NCBI GenBank assembly: GCA_029379385.1
Contig: CM055608.1
Location: 16,986,350-17,050,349, forward strand
Direction of reading: 5' to 3'
From: Quillaja saponaria
Lineage: Eukaryota; Streptophyta; Magnoliopsida; Fabales; Quillajaceae
Length of the DNA: 64,000 nt
Part shown: positions 1 to 12,357 of the stretch, one piece after another
How the letters are laid out: the number at the start of each line of letters is the position of its first letter
Numbering within the stretch: the first letter of the stretch is position 1
Translations under genes and position numbers: made by a program
Notes under the pieces: model-generated
The model's input: only the letters and a program-made list of their open reading frames with translations
Databases searched by the model: none
Told to the model about the DNA's origin: nothing

Positions 1-900
1 AAGTATTAAAATTGTATCAATCCTAATTTTATCCAAATGATTAAATCTTTCAAATGATTAACTAAATTATCTAAATTAATGAAATGAAAATATATATAAT
101 GAAATGAATCTAGGATCATAATTTTCCTTACATTTCACTTAACTTGGATTCATCCTATTTTGTTTGTGTTCATGGTATTATGGTATTAACCAAGGATTCT
201 AATTTAATTATAAGTATCTTTCGAATTGCTTATAATCATACCTCATTTAACCAATTCACTATATGTCTATGAAAGTAATTTAAACAAGATTCATTAAGAG
301 AAAACCTTATTTGATTATACATGGCACATAGGTATATGTCTATCCTATTTGCAAATCAAATTCAACCATCAATGTGAATGAATTCCAACATATATTATAT
401 CATTCAAGGCTAACTTAAATACCATAACAATCCAATTGGGGATCAAGCAATTGGAAGCATCAAACAAGCATAACATAAATACCACAACTCATAATCAATT
501 CATTGGTAAAACAAAATCAAGCTACATGTGAGTTCAATTGCAATCCTAGAACAAGGGAATTAGTTCATTCTACAGACATTAAGCATGGCTGGAGCTAAAC
601 AAATCATTAAGGAAATGGAGAAAACTCATGAAGGTTGCCACCAATATTCAAGCTTCTTGTTCCTCTTTCTCTTCTAGCATCCTTTGCCTCAAAAGCCTGT
701 TAACCTTCTCTTTAGTTGAAGAAGAACCTCAAATCTTACACATATAAACCCCCCAAATCAACATTTTACAGTATTTCTGATGAAACGGGGAGGGGAAATA
801 TCATGTTGGCACCTAGACGCTAAAGGCATAGAGGTCTGATGCCTACCAGATAGAATACTTAGAGTATTTTCTAGTGCGAGCTGGAAATTCATTCTTTGTA
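1..900 (+). repeat. Gypsy-type LTR copy, left-truncated by window edge
   Basis: The sequence aligns by eye with the LTR-like copies at 21544-22971, 27429-28658 and 31135-32521 in the same orientation, and with 6351-7699 in reverse. Shared landmarks are the 'agtattaaaattg' start, a run about Ser/Leu-poor AT sequence with 'accaattcac', the 'gcaatcctaga' segment and the 'gaaggttgcc' segment near 640. Similarity fades by about position 900. It is non-coding. The left end lies outside the window, so I cannot say whether it is a solo LTR or part of a longer element. Confidence 0.6.
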
Positions 901-959
901 TTTTTTGTCTTAAGACTTGGTTATACAAATATGCATACCATACTTAAACTATGAAACAA

Positions 960-2150
960 AGGACTAGTTTCTAGTCTACCAAAGATTAAATATGATCTTG
1001 AGAAACTGTGTGATGCATGTTAGTTTGGAAAACATACCAGAACCATTTTCAAAAGCAAAAATATTACTTTCAACTTTAAGGTTGCTGGAACTGCTACGTA
1101 TAGACTTTTGGTCCTACACAAACTGTTAGTTATGGTGGAAACAAATATGTCTTCGTTATCATAGATGATTCCTCAAGATATGCATTGGTAATATTTCTTG
1201 CTCATAAAGATGATGCATATAGATCTTTCATAACCTTCTACAAATGTGTTCAAAATAAAAAATCGTTACTTATTTTAAAAATAAGAAGTGATCATGGTTA
1301 ATAATTTGAAAATTATATATTTGATGATTTTTTTCATTGAGCATAAATTTTCTACTTAAAGGACTCCATAGTAAAATGGAGTAGTGGAAAAGAAGAACGA
1401 AACTTTTTAGGAAATGGCCCAAACAATACTATTTGAGAATTCTCTTCCACATTATTTTTGTACTGAAAGCAGTAAACATAACATGCTATATCTATAACAA
1501 AGCTCTAGTAAGTTTAATGTTAGGAAAAACTCCATATGAGCTATGGAAATGTAAAAAGCCTAACATTAGATACTTTCATACTTTTGGTTGTAAATGTTTT
1601 GTTTACAATAACAACAAAGAAAAATTAAAAAAAATTAATGCTAGATCTGATTAAGGCATTTTCTTAGAATATTCTTTAAATAGTAAAGCATACAAAGTTT
1701 TCAATAAAAGAACTTTAATTATTTAAAATACTAATTCATGTTTTTTTTTATGAATATAATCCTTTGGCTATAAGAAATGTTGAGAAATATGCAAATATTT
1801 TTGGAAATGCTAATCAAGGAACAACTAAGATAAAGGCAACTGAATAACAGATGAAAAGCTATTAGCAGACCAATATAGCAGACTAAATTCAACTAAACTA
1901 ACCATTTAGTAATCAGTTAATCATGAATGATAAGAATCCTTAGTTGAACTAACTGCAAATGAGCCAAAAGCTAATATAAGAGCTAACACTTAGAATCTTG
2001 CAAAGATCTGTAATTATGTCAAGAGTTACCCACTAAGCCAAGATCTTGAAGATCCATAATAATGATTGAAAACAAGATCAAAGCTCCCTCTGTACTAATG
2101 AAGCTTTTTTCTTACAAATATAATGAAAAAATTGTAAGGATGCTGAAAAT
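960..2150 (+). pseudogene. Ty1/copia (SIRE-like) integrase relic
   Basis: Three-frame reading gives the copia integrase order. A GGNKYVFVIIDDSSRYA-like core start lies near 1130-1190, a RSDHG-type segment near 1290, and the open stretch 1433-1654 has the family signature LGKTPYELWK followed by GCKCFVYNN. The downstream segment continues with a SKAYKVFNKRTL-like motif near 1685-1720. In-frame stops occur throughout and the reading frame shifts at least twice. Gag, RT and RNase H are absent. The relic stops at 2151, where a copia LTR of another family begins, so it is probably the older host of that insertion. Assignment to the SIRE lineage is an inference from motif wording. Confidence 0.75.
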
Positions 2151-3899
2151 TGTTAGTTTTAGTGTCCAAGAGTCAATAATGGTTGATTGTAATGATATTT
2201 TATAATTGTATTTAATGCATATAATAATATTTATTAGGTATTCTTTATTATATTGTTTAAATGAGTTTTAGTACAACGATATATATAGTCCCTAGAATAA
2301 TTAATGTATATGCATAGTCATGATGTTGATCATATTTATGAGATATGACATACATAAAGTATTATTCTAAAAGTAATCCTAGTTAATGAATAATCAAGAA
2401 TAGACATATTGATGATTCCTCGAGATTAGCATATATTATGTCATTCTCTTATAAAGAGAGAACTAATCTCATAAACTATAAGTATAGTGATGCTGAGACA
2501 AACATATGGGTGCTTGTTAGTTGAATAAGTACATTAAATTAACCCAACACGAGAAACCATGTGGTGTATTTACTCACGTGTCAATAGAAGTTCTTAAAGT
2601 GTTAGTGGTGTAAGTGATCCTTTGGCTTGAGATCATCTTATTACCTTATATGTGAATCTACTTGTTTTAATATAATTTCCCTTATACTTTAATAAGGACA
2701 ATACAAGTGTGGTTATTGGACATCTAGTGAAACATATGAATGTTAGAGGAATCATTGACACTAGAATCCATGCCTTATGTCTAACTTGGGATATGATCAA
2801 TGAAATGAGTAAATTACATGGTAACCAAGCACTTAAAAGCTCAATTAATGATTTTAACTTCACTTGTACTCAGGTGTTCATGATATATTGTTAGATGTCA
2901 ATCTTGATCTATGAGTAAGTTGGTTGGTTTAACAAAAACAAAATTAAATTAAAAGTGTTTTAATTTAATTGTACTTCTTAGGAAGTATCCAATTATATTT
3001 ATTGATAACTTACAAGAGAACCTAATAGGTTACACACTTTAATTGACTTAGGTTAAGAACCTAGAAGTATTAATGAAGTCAGATATTTAATAGTTAACTT
3101 CCAAGAACATAAGGGTAAAAAGATAATTGTTATATATACATATATGGCAAGACTTGTTTTCTTGGAGTCAAGAAAAAGTCTAGTGGGAAACTTAATTGGA
3201 TTTAGGTCACTAGGAGTCGAAAGGCCCATTTGTAATCATAATAGGATTATGGATTAGTAAAGAAGCTTTGAGCTTTACGCCTTGGATGTTTTAGGTTTAA
3301 TGAAGTCCTAAATATGATAGAATTATAATACCAAAGCCCTAGTTGCCACACCTATATCTGTAACCACTAAGGGATTTATGCCATAATGAAAGTTATTGAA
3401 AGAAGGGCAATAGGCCTTTAAGAGAAATTAGTGAGTAAGAAGAGTTCTTGACTTCCTCTTCCCTTAGTCGTAACCTTAAGTCATGAAGCAAATAACTTTT
3501 TAATTCAAGGTCAATCCTACATTGACGATTCAACTAAGTGGAAGCTAGCACATAACTGAAGGGTGAATTGATTCATTCCAATCTTTTAAGAAAAGGTTAA
3601 GGTTCTAAATGATCAATTCTATGAACTATTTCACTAAAGGCTTATTCGTTTGAATAACTTAAGAATCATTAGTCATACTTTGTGTTTGATTGGAAGAATC
3701 GTTTGGACGATTTGAGGAGGAACTCTGATCATTTCTACTAAACAATCAAACTACCTACGTGAGGAAATCTTCAAGTTGTTAGTTTTAATCTTTAGCTTTC
3801 CTTATTTATACTTAATTGAATACTTATGTTCTTGGTTTGAGAAAATTTTAATTCCGCCTGCCTATGCATAAGATGCATAACCTCCAAAATTTCCCAACA
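2151..3899 (+). repeat. Copia LTR (family R), 5' copy of a + strand derivative
   Basis: Starts TGTTAGTTTTAGTG and ends TTTCCCAACA, the TG...CA ends expected of an LTR. The second half is the reverse complement of 9153-10400 and 19576-20290. The first 600 bases recur at 4576-5150. Immediately downstream lies a primer-binding-like site. Relative to 4576-5425 it lacks roughly 150-200 bases around position 2750 that contain the 'ttgagacaag' segment, so it has an internal deletion. Confidence 0.7.
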
Positions 3900-3900
3900 A

Positions 3901-3912
3901 TAGTATCAATGC
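3901..3912 (+). promoter_or_regulatory. Primer-binding site (initiator tRNA-Met type, degraded)
   Basis: TAGTATCAATGC lies one base after the LTR end and resembles the copia PBS TGGTATCAGAGC, differing at three positions. The equivalent site on the minus-strand copy reads TGGTGTCAAAGC (reverse strand, about 19560-19571). Position and similarity support a PBS. Confidence 0.6.
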
Positions 3913-4575
3913 CTCTAGGTTTATTTCAATTAATTATATATGATTTTTAATATTTATGGATGTTTATAGTATTGAAGTATGCTACAACATTTGTTTGGAA
4001 TTGCCTTTTATGAAAAGCCCTAAAGAGTAAGGGTTTTAGAGTTTTCGGGTTTTAGTGTTTAGAATTCTTCTAAACCTTAAAATATAAAACTTGGGGTTTA
4101 GGGTTTTAGAATTTTTCTAAACCCTAAATTTAGTAAAATAGATTTTATAGGGTTCTAGGTTTTAGAATTGTTCTAAACCCTAAAAGGTTCAGTTTAAAGG
4201 GATTTAAAGATTTGGAATTGATCAAATCCCTAGACTTTAGTAAATGGACTTCAATCAAGTGAAATTGCAAGGCCCAGGCAAAAGCCCAAGCTCTTGGCAA
4301 GCTACCAATGCAGCACTACCCACAGCATAGGCTTAGGCCCAGGCCAATGCCAATGGCCACAAGCCAAGCCTATACCCAAAGGCACATTCTCCAAAATAAG
4401 GGTATTTTGGAAGGGATTTTAAATGAATTGGTTAAATTATATTTTTTAAGTTGTTAGAGAAATTTAATTTAAATAGCATGTTGATCCATAAATAATCAAC
4501 AATTGAATTATTCTATGTTTTGCATTATGAATGTATGATAGGTGAAATATTGAGAATAGGAGTGATTACGGACCA
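3913..4575 (+). other. Copia leader with tandem hairpins
   Basis: This is the untranslated leader downstream of the PBS. Between about 4045 and 4235 there are four consecutive imperfect hairpins about 50 bases apart. The best has arms built on 'tttagggttttagaa' and 'ttctaaaccctaaa'. A GC-rich patch of GGCC-type repeats follows (4260-4385), then AT-rich sequence. The same order is seen inverted at 19147-19575 plus 13270-13561, so the structure is shared by family members. At 4575 the leader passes directly into a second LTR start, so all coding sequence is missing from this copy. Confidence 0.6.
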
Positions 4576-5425
4576 TGTTAGTATTAGTGTCCAAGAGTCA
4601 ATCAATGGTTGGTTGTAATGGAGCTTTATTTATATTTAATATATGTACTAATATTAATTGGGTATTTTTTATTGTATAGTTTAAATGAGATTTAATACAA
4701 CGATATATAAAGTCCTTAGAAAAAATGCTATGCATGCATAATTATGATGTTGATCATAATTGAGATATAACATATATAAACTTTTATTCTAAGAGTACTT
4801 CTAGTCAATGAATCATCAAGCATAGGCATATTGATAATTTTTTAAGACAAGCATATGTTGTGTTATAGTGTTATAAAGAGATAGTAGTGATCTCATAAAT
4901 TAGAAGCATGGAGATACTAAGACAAACATAGGAGTATTTATTAGCTAAACAAGTATATTGAATTAACCTAACACGAGAAATCATGTGAAGTCTTTATTCA
5001 CTTGTCAATGAAAGTTTTCAAAGTGTTGATGGTATAAAGGATCCTTCGACTTAAGATTATCTTATTACCTTATATGTAAATCTATATGTTTAAATATCAT
5101 TCCCCGTATCAAGTAATAAGGATAATACATAAGTGATTATTGGACATGTGGTGAAGCATATGAAGGTAGATGAATAATAGACAAAGAATTCATCATCCTC
5201 AGTAAAGAGGATGAATATTTTATGGCCTTTTGAGACAAGTTTGTCTTGTTCCAGGATTCTTTGTAAAGTGAAAGAGATTAAAAAAATTATTTTCTTTAAT
5301 TTTTTTGAGAAACAAAACGTAAACTTAGTTTCATGTACAAATGGATTTAGACGAAAATAGGATTGACACTAAAATCCTTGCCTTATGTCTATCTTAGGAT
5401 ATATTTAATGAAATGATTGAATTAC
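4576..5425 (+). repeat. Copia LTR (family R), second copy, truncated by CACTA insertion
   Basis: Begins TGTTAGTATTAGTGTCC, matching the start of the LTR at 2151, and parallels it for about 600 bases. It then keeps the 'ttgagacaagtttgtcttg' segment that the first copy lacks. It breaks off at 5425 after 'attac', where a CACTA terminus begins. The missing remainder is not recognisable further right in the window. LTR-leader-LTR without coding is either a non-autonomous element or a large internal deletion. Confidence 0.6.
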
Positions 5426-6350
5426 CATTATAAGAAATTACAGTATATACATCTTCCAAATGCAGATGTAAATAATTTTAAGGTAGTAGTAGATACTTAT
5501 CCGCATCTGCATCGAGACTCTGATAGTATTATCTATGTCTGCCTATTTATGTCTATGCACCAAACCCTGATTCTGACACCAATAACTTTTGAAAAATTAT
5601 TCACGTCTAAAATTCAAACGCAAATAAGTACGATTATCTGGGTTTGCAAATGATAGACATAAAAAAGTAAATGGTAAACTCATATGAGACAATATTTAAT
5701 TTTTTTAATTACATTTAACTATAAAGCATGAAGAGTCATAATTGTCATATGTTCTTACAGAGATTGTTGTCATTGGTTACAAGTGACTTTTTACTAAGCT
5801 CAATAAGGAGAACACTAACAGAATTAAGACATTTTTTTTGGTTACATGTTCAATTGAAATACAAGCTAATTATATGCTTTAACTATAAGATGTCATTATT
5901 GAAATCTTATACACATTGGAAATTATATACATTCTTAACTTATTTGATTCAATGGAGCATTTAATTGTCTATATACTATACAAGGTGAGAGTTGGAGCCC
6001 CTATATAATATCTTTGGATTTATCCTATTCGAAAGGTGAATTTAAATAATTTGATATATTTACAAATTCATATATTTATATATCTTTTTTGATACTAATG
6101 TCGATTTTAACAGTTAAGTGCATGCATCATTTTAAAAAAAAAGATTTATAATAAGGCACGAGTAGATGGGTTTATTTTTGAAGAATATATGCTATAGGAG
6201 GAATCAAATTTTTTTTCAATGTATTTTGAACCGCACGTTCATACAAGACGCACAAAACTCTCTTTGAATGATAATTGGAGATCAAGAGATTTCTCGAATG
6301 ACTCCATGCCTCTCCATTTTTGAATATCATTGGAGAAATTTTTTTAAGGG

Positions 6351-7699
6351 TGATAACTCTCTGGAAATAGACTTATTTTACATCTTTATACTCATATTAT
6401 TTTAGTTATGTTCTAGAGTGTTAGTTTATTTTTGCTTAGTAAAAAGTTTATTTTCTAGTTTAGTTCTTATTGTATTAGGATATTGAATCCTGGTACATTT
6501 TGGCTAGAATTTTGGTATTTTATAAGAGTTAGCTTAGTTTATATGTTTTGAAGGTTTGATGCTTAAAGGAGTCCCGTTGAAAGTCAAATTAGAGGTGAAT
6601 TCAGATTCAAAATTGCAAAATTGCATATTGCTGCTAGAAGCTTCAGTGCCGTGGCACCCAGAGGGTAAGTGATGAGGTGCCAAAAGCAGTGCTAAGGTGC
6701 CTATGACATGGGTGTCGTGGTGCCAGTGCCATTGCAAGACTCTTGTGCTGTCAATTTTTGACATAGACTTGAGTGTTGCAGGGCCGGGACTCTAAGGTCG
6801 CACCGCTGACTTGATAAACAATTTGAATTGGACTCAAGTTGAGAGTTTTGAATCCTATTTAATGGAGAATGACTTGGGGAGCTTACCTAGGGTGTGAGGA
6901 AGCACGAGGAGCAAGGATCTATGGAGCTTGAAAACCGACGATCTTCATAACTTTCTCTATTTCTACTCCTTCTTTACTTTTATTCCTTTGATGTTTATTA
7001 TTGTTGAAACTATGTTTACACTAAGTAGCATGCAGTAGTTTCCTTTCTAGAATTGTAATTAGAATTCAACATTTAGCTTAATATTATTTTATTTATGGAT
7101 TGCTAGGTTTATGATATATGATTATTTAGTTCATTCTATGCTTAATACTTCTAATTGACTAGCCATCTTTTAGATAGATTTAGAAAACCTAAAGGAGCTA
7201 GGGAAATGAATTTAGGTTTCATACACATGTTGTTAAGTTTGATTTGAATATAAAATAAAAATATACCTATATGCCTTGTATAACCAATTTAGTTACAATC
7301 TTAATGAGTCTTGCTTAACTCAATTTGCATTGGAATATAGTGAATTGGTTAACTGAGATATAATAATATAAGTGATAAGAATATGCTTATAATTGATTAA
7401 GAACCCTAGATTAATAATTCGTTGCCATAACTAAGCAAGACAAGATAATAATAATGCAAATGAAATATTGAAAGAAGTTGTAGTTTTAGATTTATCTCTA
7501 GTATATTCCTTAGTTTATTTACTTTTAATTTATAATATTAGTTCATAATGAACCTAAATTTAATCGTTTGAATAAAATTAGAATTTCTAATTTTAGTACT
7601 TAATATAATATTTGCATTAACTTCTCGTGGAAACGATCTCTACTTATCACTTTATTACTAGAGGACAATTTGTGCACTTGTGTTGTAAAATCCGTGTCA
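6351..7699 (-). repeat. Solo LTR of the gypsy-type family, reversed copy
   Basis: Starts TGATAACTCT and ends AAATCCGTGTCA, the reverse complement of the copy at 21544-22971 (TGATGTGGATTTTAC...GAGTTATCA). Internal landmarks include 'aaactatgtttacact' with 'gcagtagtttcc' and a region rich in 'gtgcc' words near 6640-6730. The flanks read aaggg and aggag, a poor match to a 5-bp duplication. No internal domain is attached, so a solo LTR is the simplest reading. Confidence 0.6.
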
Positions 7700-8064
7700 A
7701 GGAGTTTGACTAAAAATCTACTAGACATAGATATTGAAGCTGTAGTCACATATGTTGTCCTCAATTATAGGGAGATTGAACAGGACATTAAGTAAGAATT
7801 TTTTAACTCACTTCCTTACAATAGCTAAATACAAAACATTTGTTTATACAAATCAAGATCGTTTTTAATCTAAAATTTGATGGCATGTTGAGGATCAACA
7901 ATCTTATTCTCAATGCTCAACAAATTGAGAAGGAAAGAGAGAAGGTTTCTTAAAATGGATGAAAAAACCTATATGACAATTTAATACATATTTAGTACTA
8001 AATTTTTGTATGTTATAATTAATTGTATTCTTTTGACTAATGATTTAATTAGGCTCATGAGACA

Positions 8065-8760
8065 TGTATTGACAATTCTCTCATACTAGATCTGGCTCAT
8101 GGTCCTCAAATTTGTGTTAAATGTTATAATACTTTCATCGTTAATAGGTATAGGTTTCACACTAAGGACTAGGTGGAAAATAAGGCAACAATAAGTAGTG
8201 ATGTTTATTTATTAGGCACTAATTATGGTAATGATGCACTAGATTACTATAGGATAGTTGAATTTTGTTTTAGAATTTACGTACCTATGTGATAATAACT
8301 GAGTGGTTCTATTCATATGTAAGTGGTTTAATATGATTGATGGAATTAGAAATGATAAAAAAGTATGAGATTATGCAGATCAAACACAAGTCCAAACTAC
8401 AGTAATTTAAGCCATTTATATTGGCTGAATAAGCCCAATAAGTGTACTACACGAAAATATCTACCATCAAAACAAAGATATGGTTGATTAATAGGCTGCA
8501 TGAAAAGTTAAAACCAAGTTACATACATCTAAGGTGTATTTGGAGGAAGAAAATCCTTTTCACTACCATAATGATGTAGGAGCTACATATTCACCATTTA
8601 GATTCATTCTAATGAAATTGACAAACCAATAGTCTAGTTTGACAGAGAAGTCTTGATGGAAGAAGGAAAACTGATTGAGTTAACACATTGTATGAAAAAA
8701 GGAACATGAATGAACTTGAAGAAAATGTTCATATTGGAGATAATGATGTGATATAAATGA
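8065..8760 (+). pseudogene. CACTA TNP2-associated DUF4216-like relic
   Basis: One frame reads LDLAHGPQICVKCYNTF, then NRYRFHTKD, then after a stop NDALDYYRIVEF. This follows the order seen in the plant family: an 'LA.GP' lead, a 'NGY.FHT' motif and a 'D.YG.L..IVEL' motif. Further on, PFILAE (stop) AQ (stop) VYY matches the conserved 'PFILASQA.QVYY' tail. The region ends in an acidic DEEEE stretch near 8757. Several stops show it is dead. TNP2 catalytic domains upstream are not readable. Confidence 0.65.
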
Positions 8761-9152
8761 TGAGGAAGAGGAGGCAAAGTGGGAATCATAAATTGACGAT
8801 GATATATATAACATTTAAAAGGTTCTTATGATATTGTGTTTGTGATTAATATGTTATTCAATATAATAATTTTCCTATGTTATTAGTTAAATTACATTGG
8901 ACGTTATTGAAAATATAATTTATTATGTATATAATGTTTATTTTATTATGCATGCTGTCACAGAGCCGCAAACCTATAGCGCCTACTAGAGAGCCTGGGA
9001 GTGATGATATTATTTTTCATATGCGTGGTCTGATAGTGACCTACGAATCCTATCCTCAGGATGTTAAGGGTTTACTCTTTGACTCATTCTTGGTAAGATT
9101 GTATGTATAATTAAATTTTGAGAATGGTTGAATTTTATTGCACTAACTGTCA

Positions 9153-10425
9153 TGTTGGGAAATTAAAATTTTTCTTAATCAAGAACCTACTGTATTCAAT
9201 TAAATATTATATATATATATATATACTACAAAAGCTGAAGATTAAAACTAACCACTTGATGTTTTCCTCATGCGACTAGTTTTATTGTTTAGCAGGGATG
9301 CTTTGAGTTCCTCACAAATCACCAAAACAATTCTCGCAATCAAACATAAAGTATGACCAATGACTAGTAAGCTATTCAAATGAATAAGCCTCTAATGAAA
9401 TAGTTTACACAATTGATGGTTAAAAAGCTTTACCTTTTTCAAAAAGGATTCGAAGAAATCAATTCACTATTTGGATATGTGCTAATGGAGGATTGTTCTT
9501 GAAGCAAAAAGTCATTTTTCCTTCAACAAAAGGGGTCACTGCTAAGGGAAGAGTCAAGAACTCTTCTTGCTCACAATTTCTCACAAGGCCAAATGTCACT
9601 TATAATCACCTTACTTTCATTAGCCTTGTCATATACCCTTTGTTATATATATATATAGGGGCAGCTAGGGCTTAGGGACTTATAGTCCTTCCATGTTTAG
9701 GTTTTTCATTAAACCTGAAAGCCCAGGGCCTAAGGCTCAAAGCTCCATCAGTAATCTATAATCCTATTATGATTACTATATGGATATGGGCTTTTAGACT
9801 CCTAATAACCAAAATCTAATTAGGATTCCTTAGACTTTTCCTTAACTTTCAAGAAAACGAGTCTTGCTATATATGTATAGGTAATAATTATATTTTTATC
9901 CTTGTATGCTTAGAAGTTAACTATTAATTTCAAGACTCCATTATTCTTCAAGGTTCTTAACCTAAGTCAATTAAAGTGTGTACCCCATTAAGTTCTCTCG
10001 TACATTAATAATAAATGTAATTGGATACTTCCTAAGAAATACTTTAATTTAACTTTGGTTTTGCTAAACCAACCAACTAACATTCATTGATAAAAATTGA
10101 TATATAGCAATGTATCATGACCACCCAAGTACAAGTGAAGTTAAGATCATTGATCAAAACTTTCACTGCTTGGTTACTATGCAATTCAATCGTTTCATCA
10201 ACCATATCCTAAGATAGACATTGGACATGGATTATAGTGTTAACCTTATCTTTGTATAAATTCATTTGTACTTGAAACCGAATTTATATTTTGTTCCTTG
10301 AATAGATTTAAGAAAGCACTTTTGTTAATCTCTTTCACTTTGTAAAAAATCCCAGAAGAAAACATACTTTTCTCAAGAGACCATAACCAGCATCTCTGTC
10401 TCTTCATAGCTTGGCCTTTTTCAGG
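9153..10425 (-). repeat. Copia LTR (family R), 3' LTR of minus-strand array
   Basis: Starts TGTTGGGAAATT, the inverted LTR end, and reads as the reverse complement of 2750-3899. It includes an (AT) run at about 9207-9227 and 'ttaaacctgaaagcccagg'. At its right edge it joins the 'ttgagacaag'-type segment (seen here as 'ctcaagagacc', 10373-10383) and then the end of the copia coding region. The part equivalent to 2151-2700 is absent. Confidence 0.65.
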
Positions 10426-12357
10426 ATATGTGTTATGGCATTTTACTTTTTGCCCACATTTGGAGTGGTATACAATCTGGAGAGTTCGTCAGCTCGCCCA
10501 TTGAGAGATCGTGGAATTGATGGACTTATATTTTATCAAGTTCCATTATATGATTAGTCTCAGTTTGGGTTTCTTGAATTTTTTTCAAGTTGTACTTTAT
10601 ACCCACTACTTTTTTCAATAACTCTTTTTCAAGAAAGACAACGTTTCTTGAAATAAACACATTTTGTTCCTATAGGTGATAAAAGTAGTATCCTATTGTT
10701 TTTTAGGATAACCCACTAATAAGCACTTATTATTCTTGACTTCAAGCTTATCATTCAAAACTCTTTTGACATAAGCATGATAACCCCAAATTCTCATGTG
10801 TGAGAAATTTGGTTTTTGTTATTCCATATCTCATATAGAGTTCTTTCAACAGATTTTAATAGAACCCTATTTAGAAGGTAAATAATAGTAATCAAAGCAT
10901 ATCCCTAAAAAGAAATTTGTAAGTTAGGATAACTCACCATGGAATGCACCAAGTATTCCTCCATACGGATACACCATTGAGTTGTGGTGTACCAAGAGGA
11001 GGCTATTAAGATGGAATCTCCTTATTCTTTAAATAGTCTAAGAACTCCTAGCTGGATATTCTTCACCTTGATCAGATCTCAGTGTCTTAATACTTTTACC
11101 AGTTTGATTCTCTACTTCATCCCTAAATTCTTTGAACTTTGCAAAGGATTCAGACTTGTAACTCATAAGAAACACATACTTATACCTTGACTTGTCGTTA
11201 GTAAAGGTTAGGATGTAGGAATATCTTCCTCTAGCATGTATAGACATTGGTACACAAACATTGAAATGTATGAGTTCTAGTAACTTAATAGCACGTGACC
11301 CTTTACATATGAAAGGTTTCTTGGTCATCTTTCTAAATAGATAAGATTCATATGTTCTATATGATTCATAATCAAATGGATCTAGATATCTACCTTGGTA
11401 TAACCTAATAATCCTAGTCTCATTTATGTGACCTAGTAGAATGCCATAAGTAAGAAAGTTTTAGACTAACTAATTTGGGTTTCTTAGTGTTTATGTTGAG
11501 GATAATACCAATTAACCTCAATCACAAAATACTTGCAATAGAGGTTTCACCAAGTCTCTTGTCCTTCAGTGTATTCAAGTATGCTATGCAATTCCTTTTC
11601 CAACAACCTTCTTTTCCATAAAGGAAACACATGGCTTTGGCCTTGTCCTTTTTGATGCTGCCAATGGCCTTAGTTTAACTCTTAGACTTTTTCTTGTTAA
11701 CCTTTGACTTGGTTTTAGAAGAACTATTTATCAACATCACTTGGGCTTTGTTTTTCTTAATATTGCCATCCACACTTTTCAACATGTTAAGTAACTCAAG
11801 TAGAGATGTTTCTAACTTATTTACGTTGTAGTTCATGACAAATTATGAGAACACTTAGGCAAAGACTGTAAGATCAAATCAACTGAAAGGTAATGGTCCA
11901 TGATAAAGCCTAATTGGGACTAATCTTTCAATAAACTAAATCATCTTTAGTACGTGAACATTTACTGAAGAACTTTCTGCCATTTTACAACATAACAATT
12001 CCTTGGATACCTTGGACTTTCGGTTGTGCCTTGCTTATCATACAACTCTTGTAGATGCATGATAATCAATGGGACATCCATGTTTTCATGTTGCCTTTGA
12101 AGCTCTGGTGACATAAAACTCAGCATCACACTTACTGCTTGTTCATTGTCATCCAGATGCTTCTAATGATTATCAAAATCAAATTCCTTATAATCAAGTG
12201 CACCTTCAACCAGAGCCTGAGGGATGTCTATCTCTAGGGCATAGGAAATATTTTTTAGTCTTAAAATAATTTTGAGATTGCAGTACTAGTCCAAATAGTT
12301 AGAGCCGGTCAACTTGTTGGATTCTAATATTGATCTAAGTGACAAATTTTTCTTCAT
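10426..12357 (-). pseudogene. Copia Gag-integrase polyprotein, copy A (no RT)
   Basis: Gag would start at 12357 with NKLTGSNYLDWYCNLK shortly after. A zinc knuckle near 11610-11640 reads MCFLYGKEGCWKRNC, in which the second Cys and the His of CX2CX4HX4C are lost. Integrase core occupies 11038-11328 with GRYSYILTFTNDKSRYKYV and KTLRSDQGEEY. Post-integrase sequence runs to about 10430 and then directly into the LTR. No reverse transcriptase or RNase H motif appears. Copy B and fragment C have the same junction. Frames are broken repeatedly. Confidence 0.8.

Larger units (their letters stand above)
5426..9152 (+). mobile_element. CACTA (En/Spm) transposon, left end and 3' gene relic
   Basis: The left terminus CATTATAAGAAAT at 5426 is a one-base variant of the CACTATAAGAAA terminus at 13562. 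It is followed by subterminal 'gcagatg', 'catctgcatc' and 'tctgcc' repeats (5460-5560), typical of CACTA ends. A DUF4216-like relic lies at 8065-8760, a domain that accompanies plant CACTA TNP2 transposases. The element is interrupted by an LTR-like insertion (6351-7699). No right terminus is visible: sequence runs into a minus-strand copia LTR at 9153, so the right end was probably lost. 5660-6350 and 7700-8060 hold no readable domain. Confidence 0.6.

Noticed and set aside
4040..4200. Interstitial telomere repeat
   Set aside because: TTTAGGG-like words occur only as hairpin arms in a copia leader and not as a perfect tandem array.
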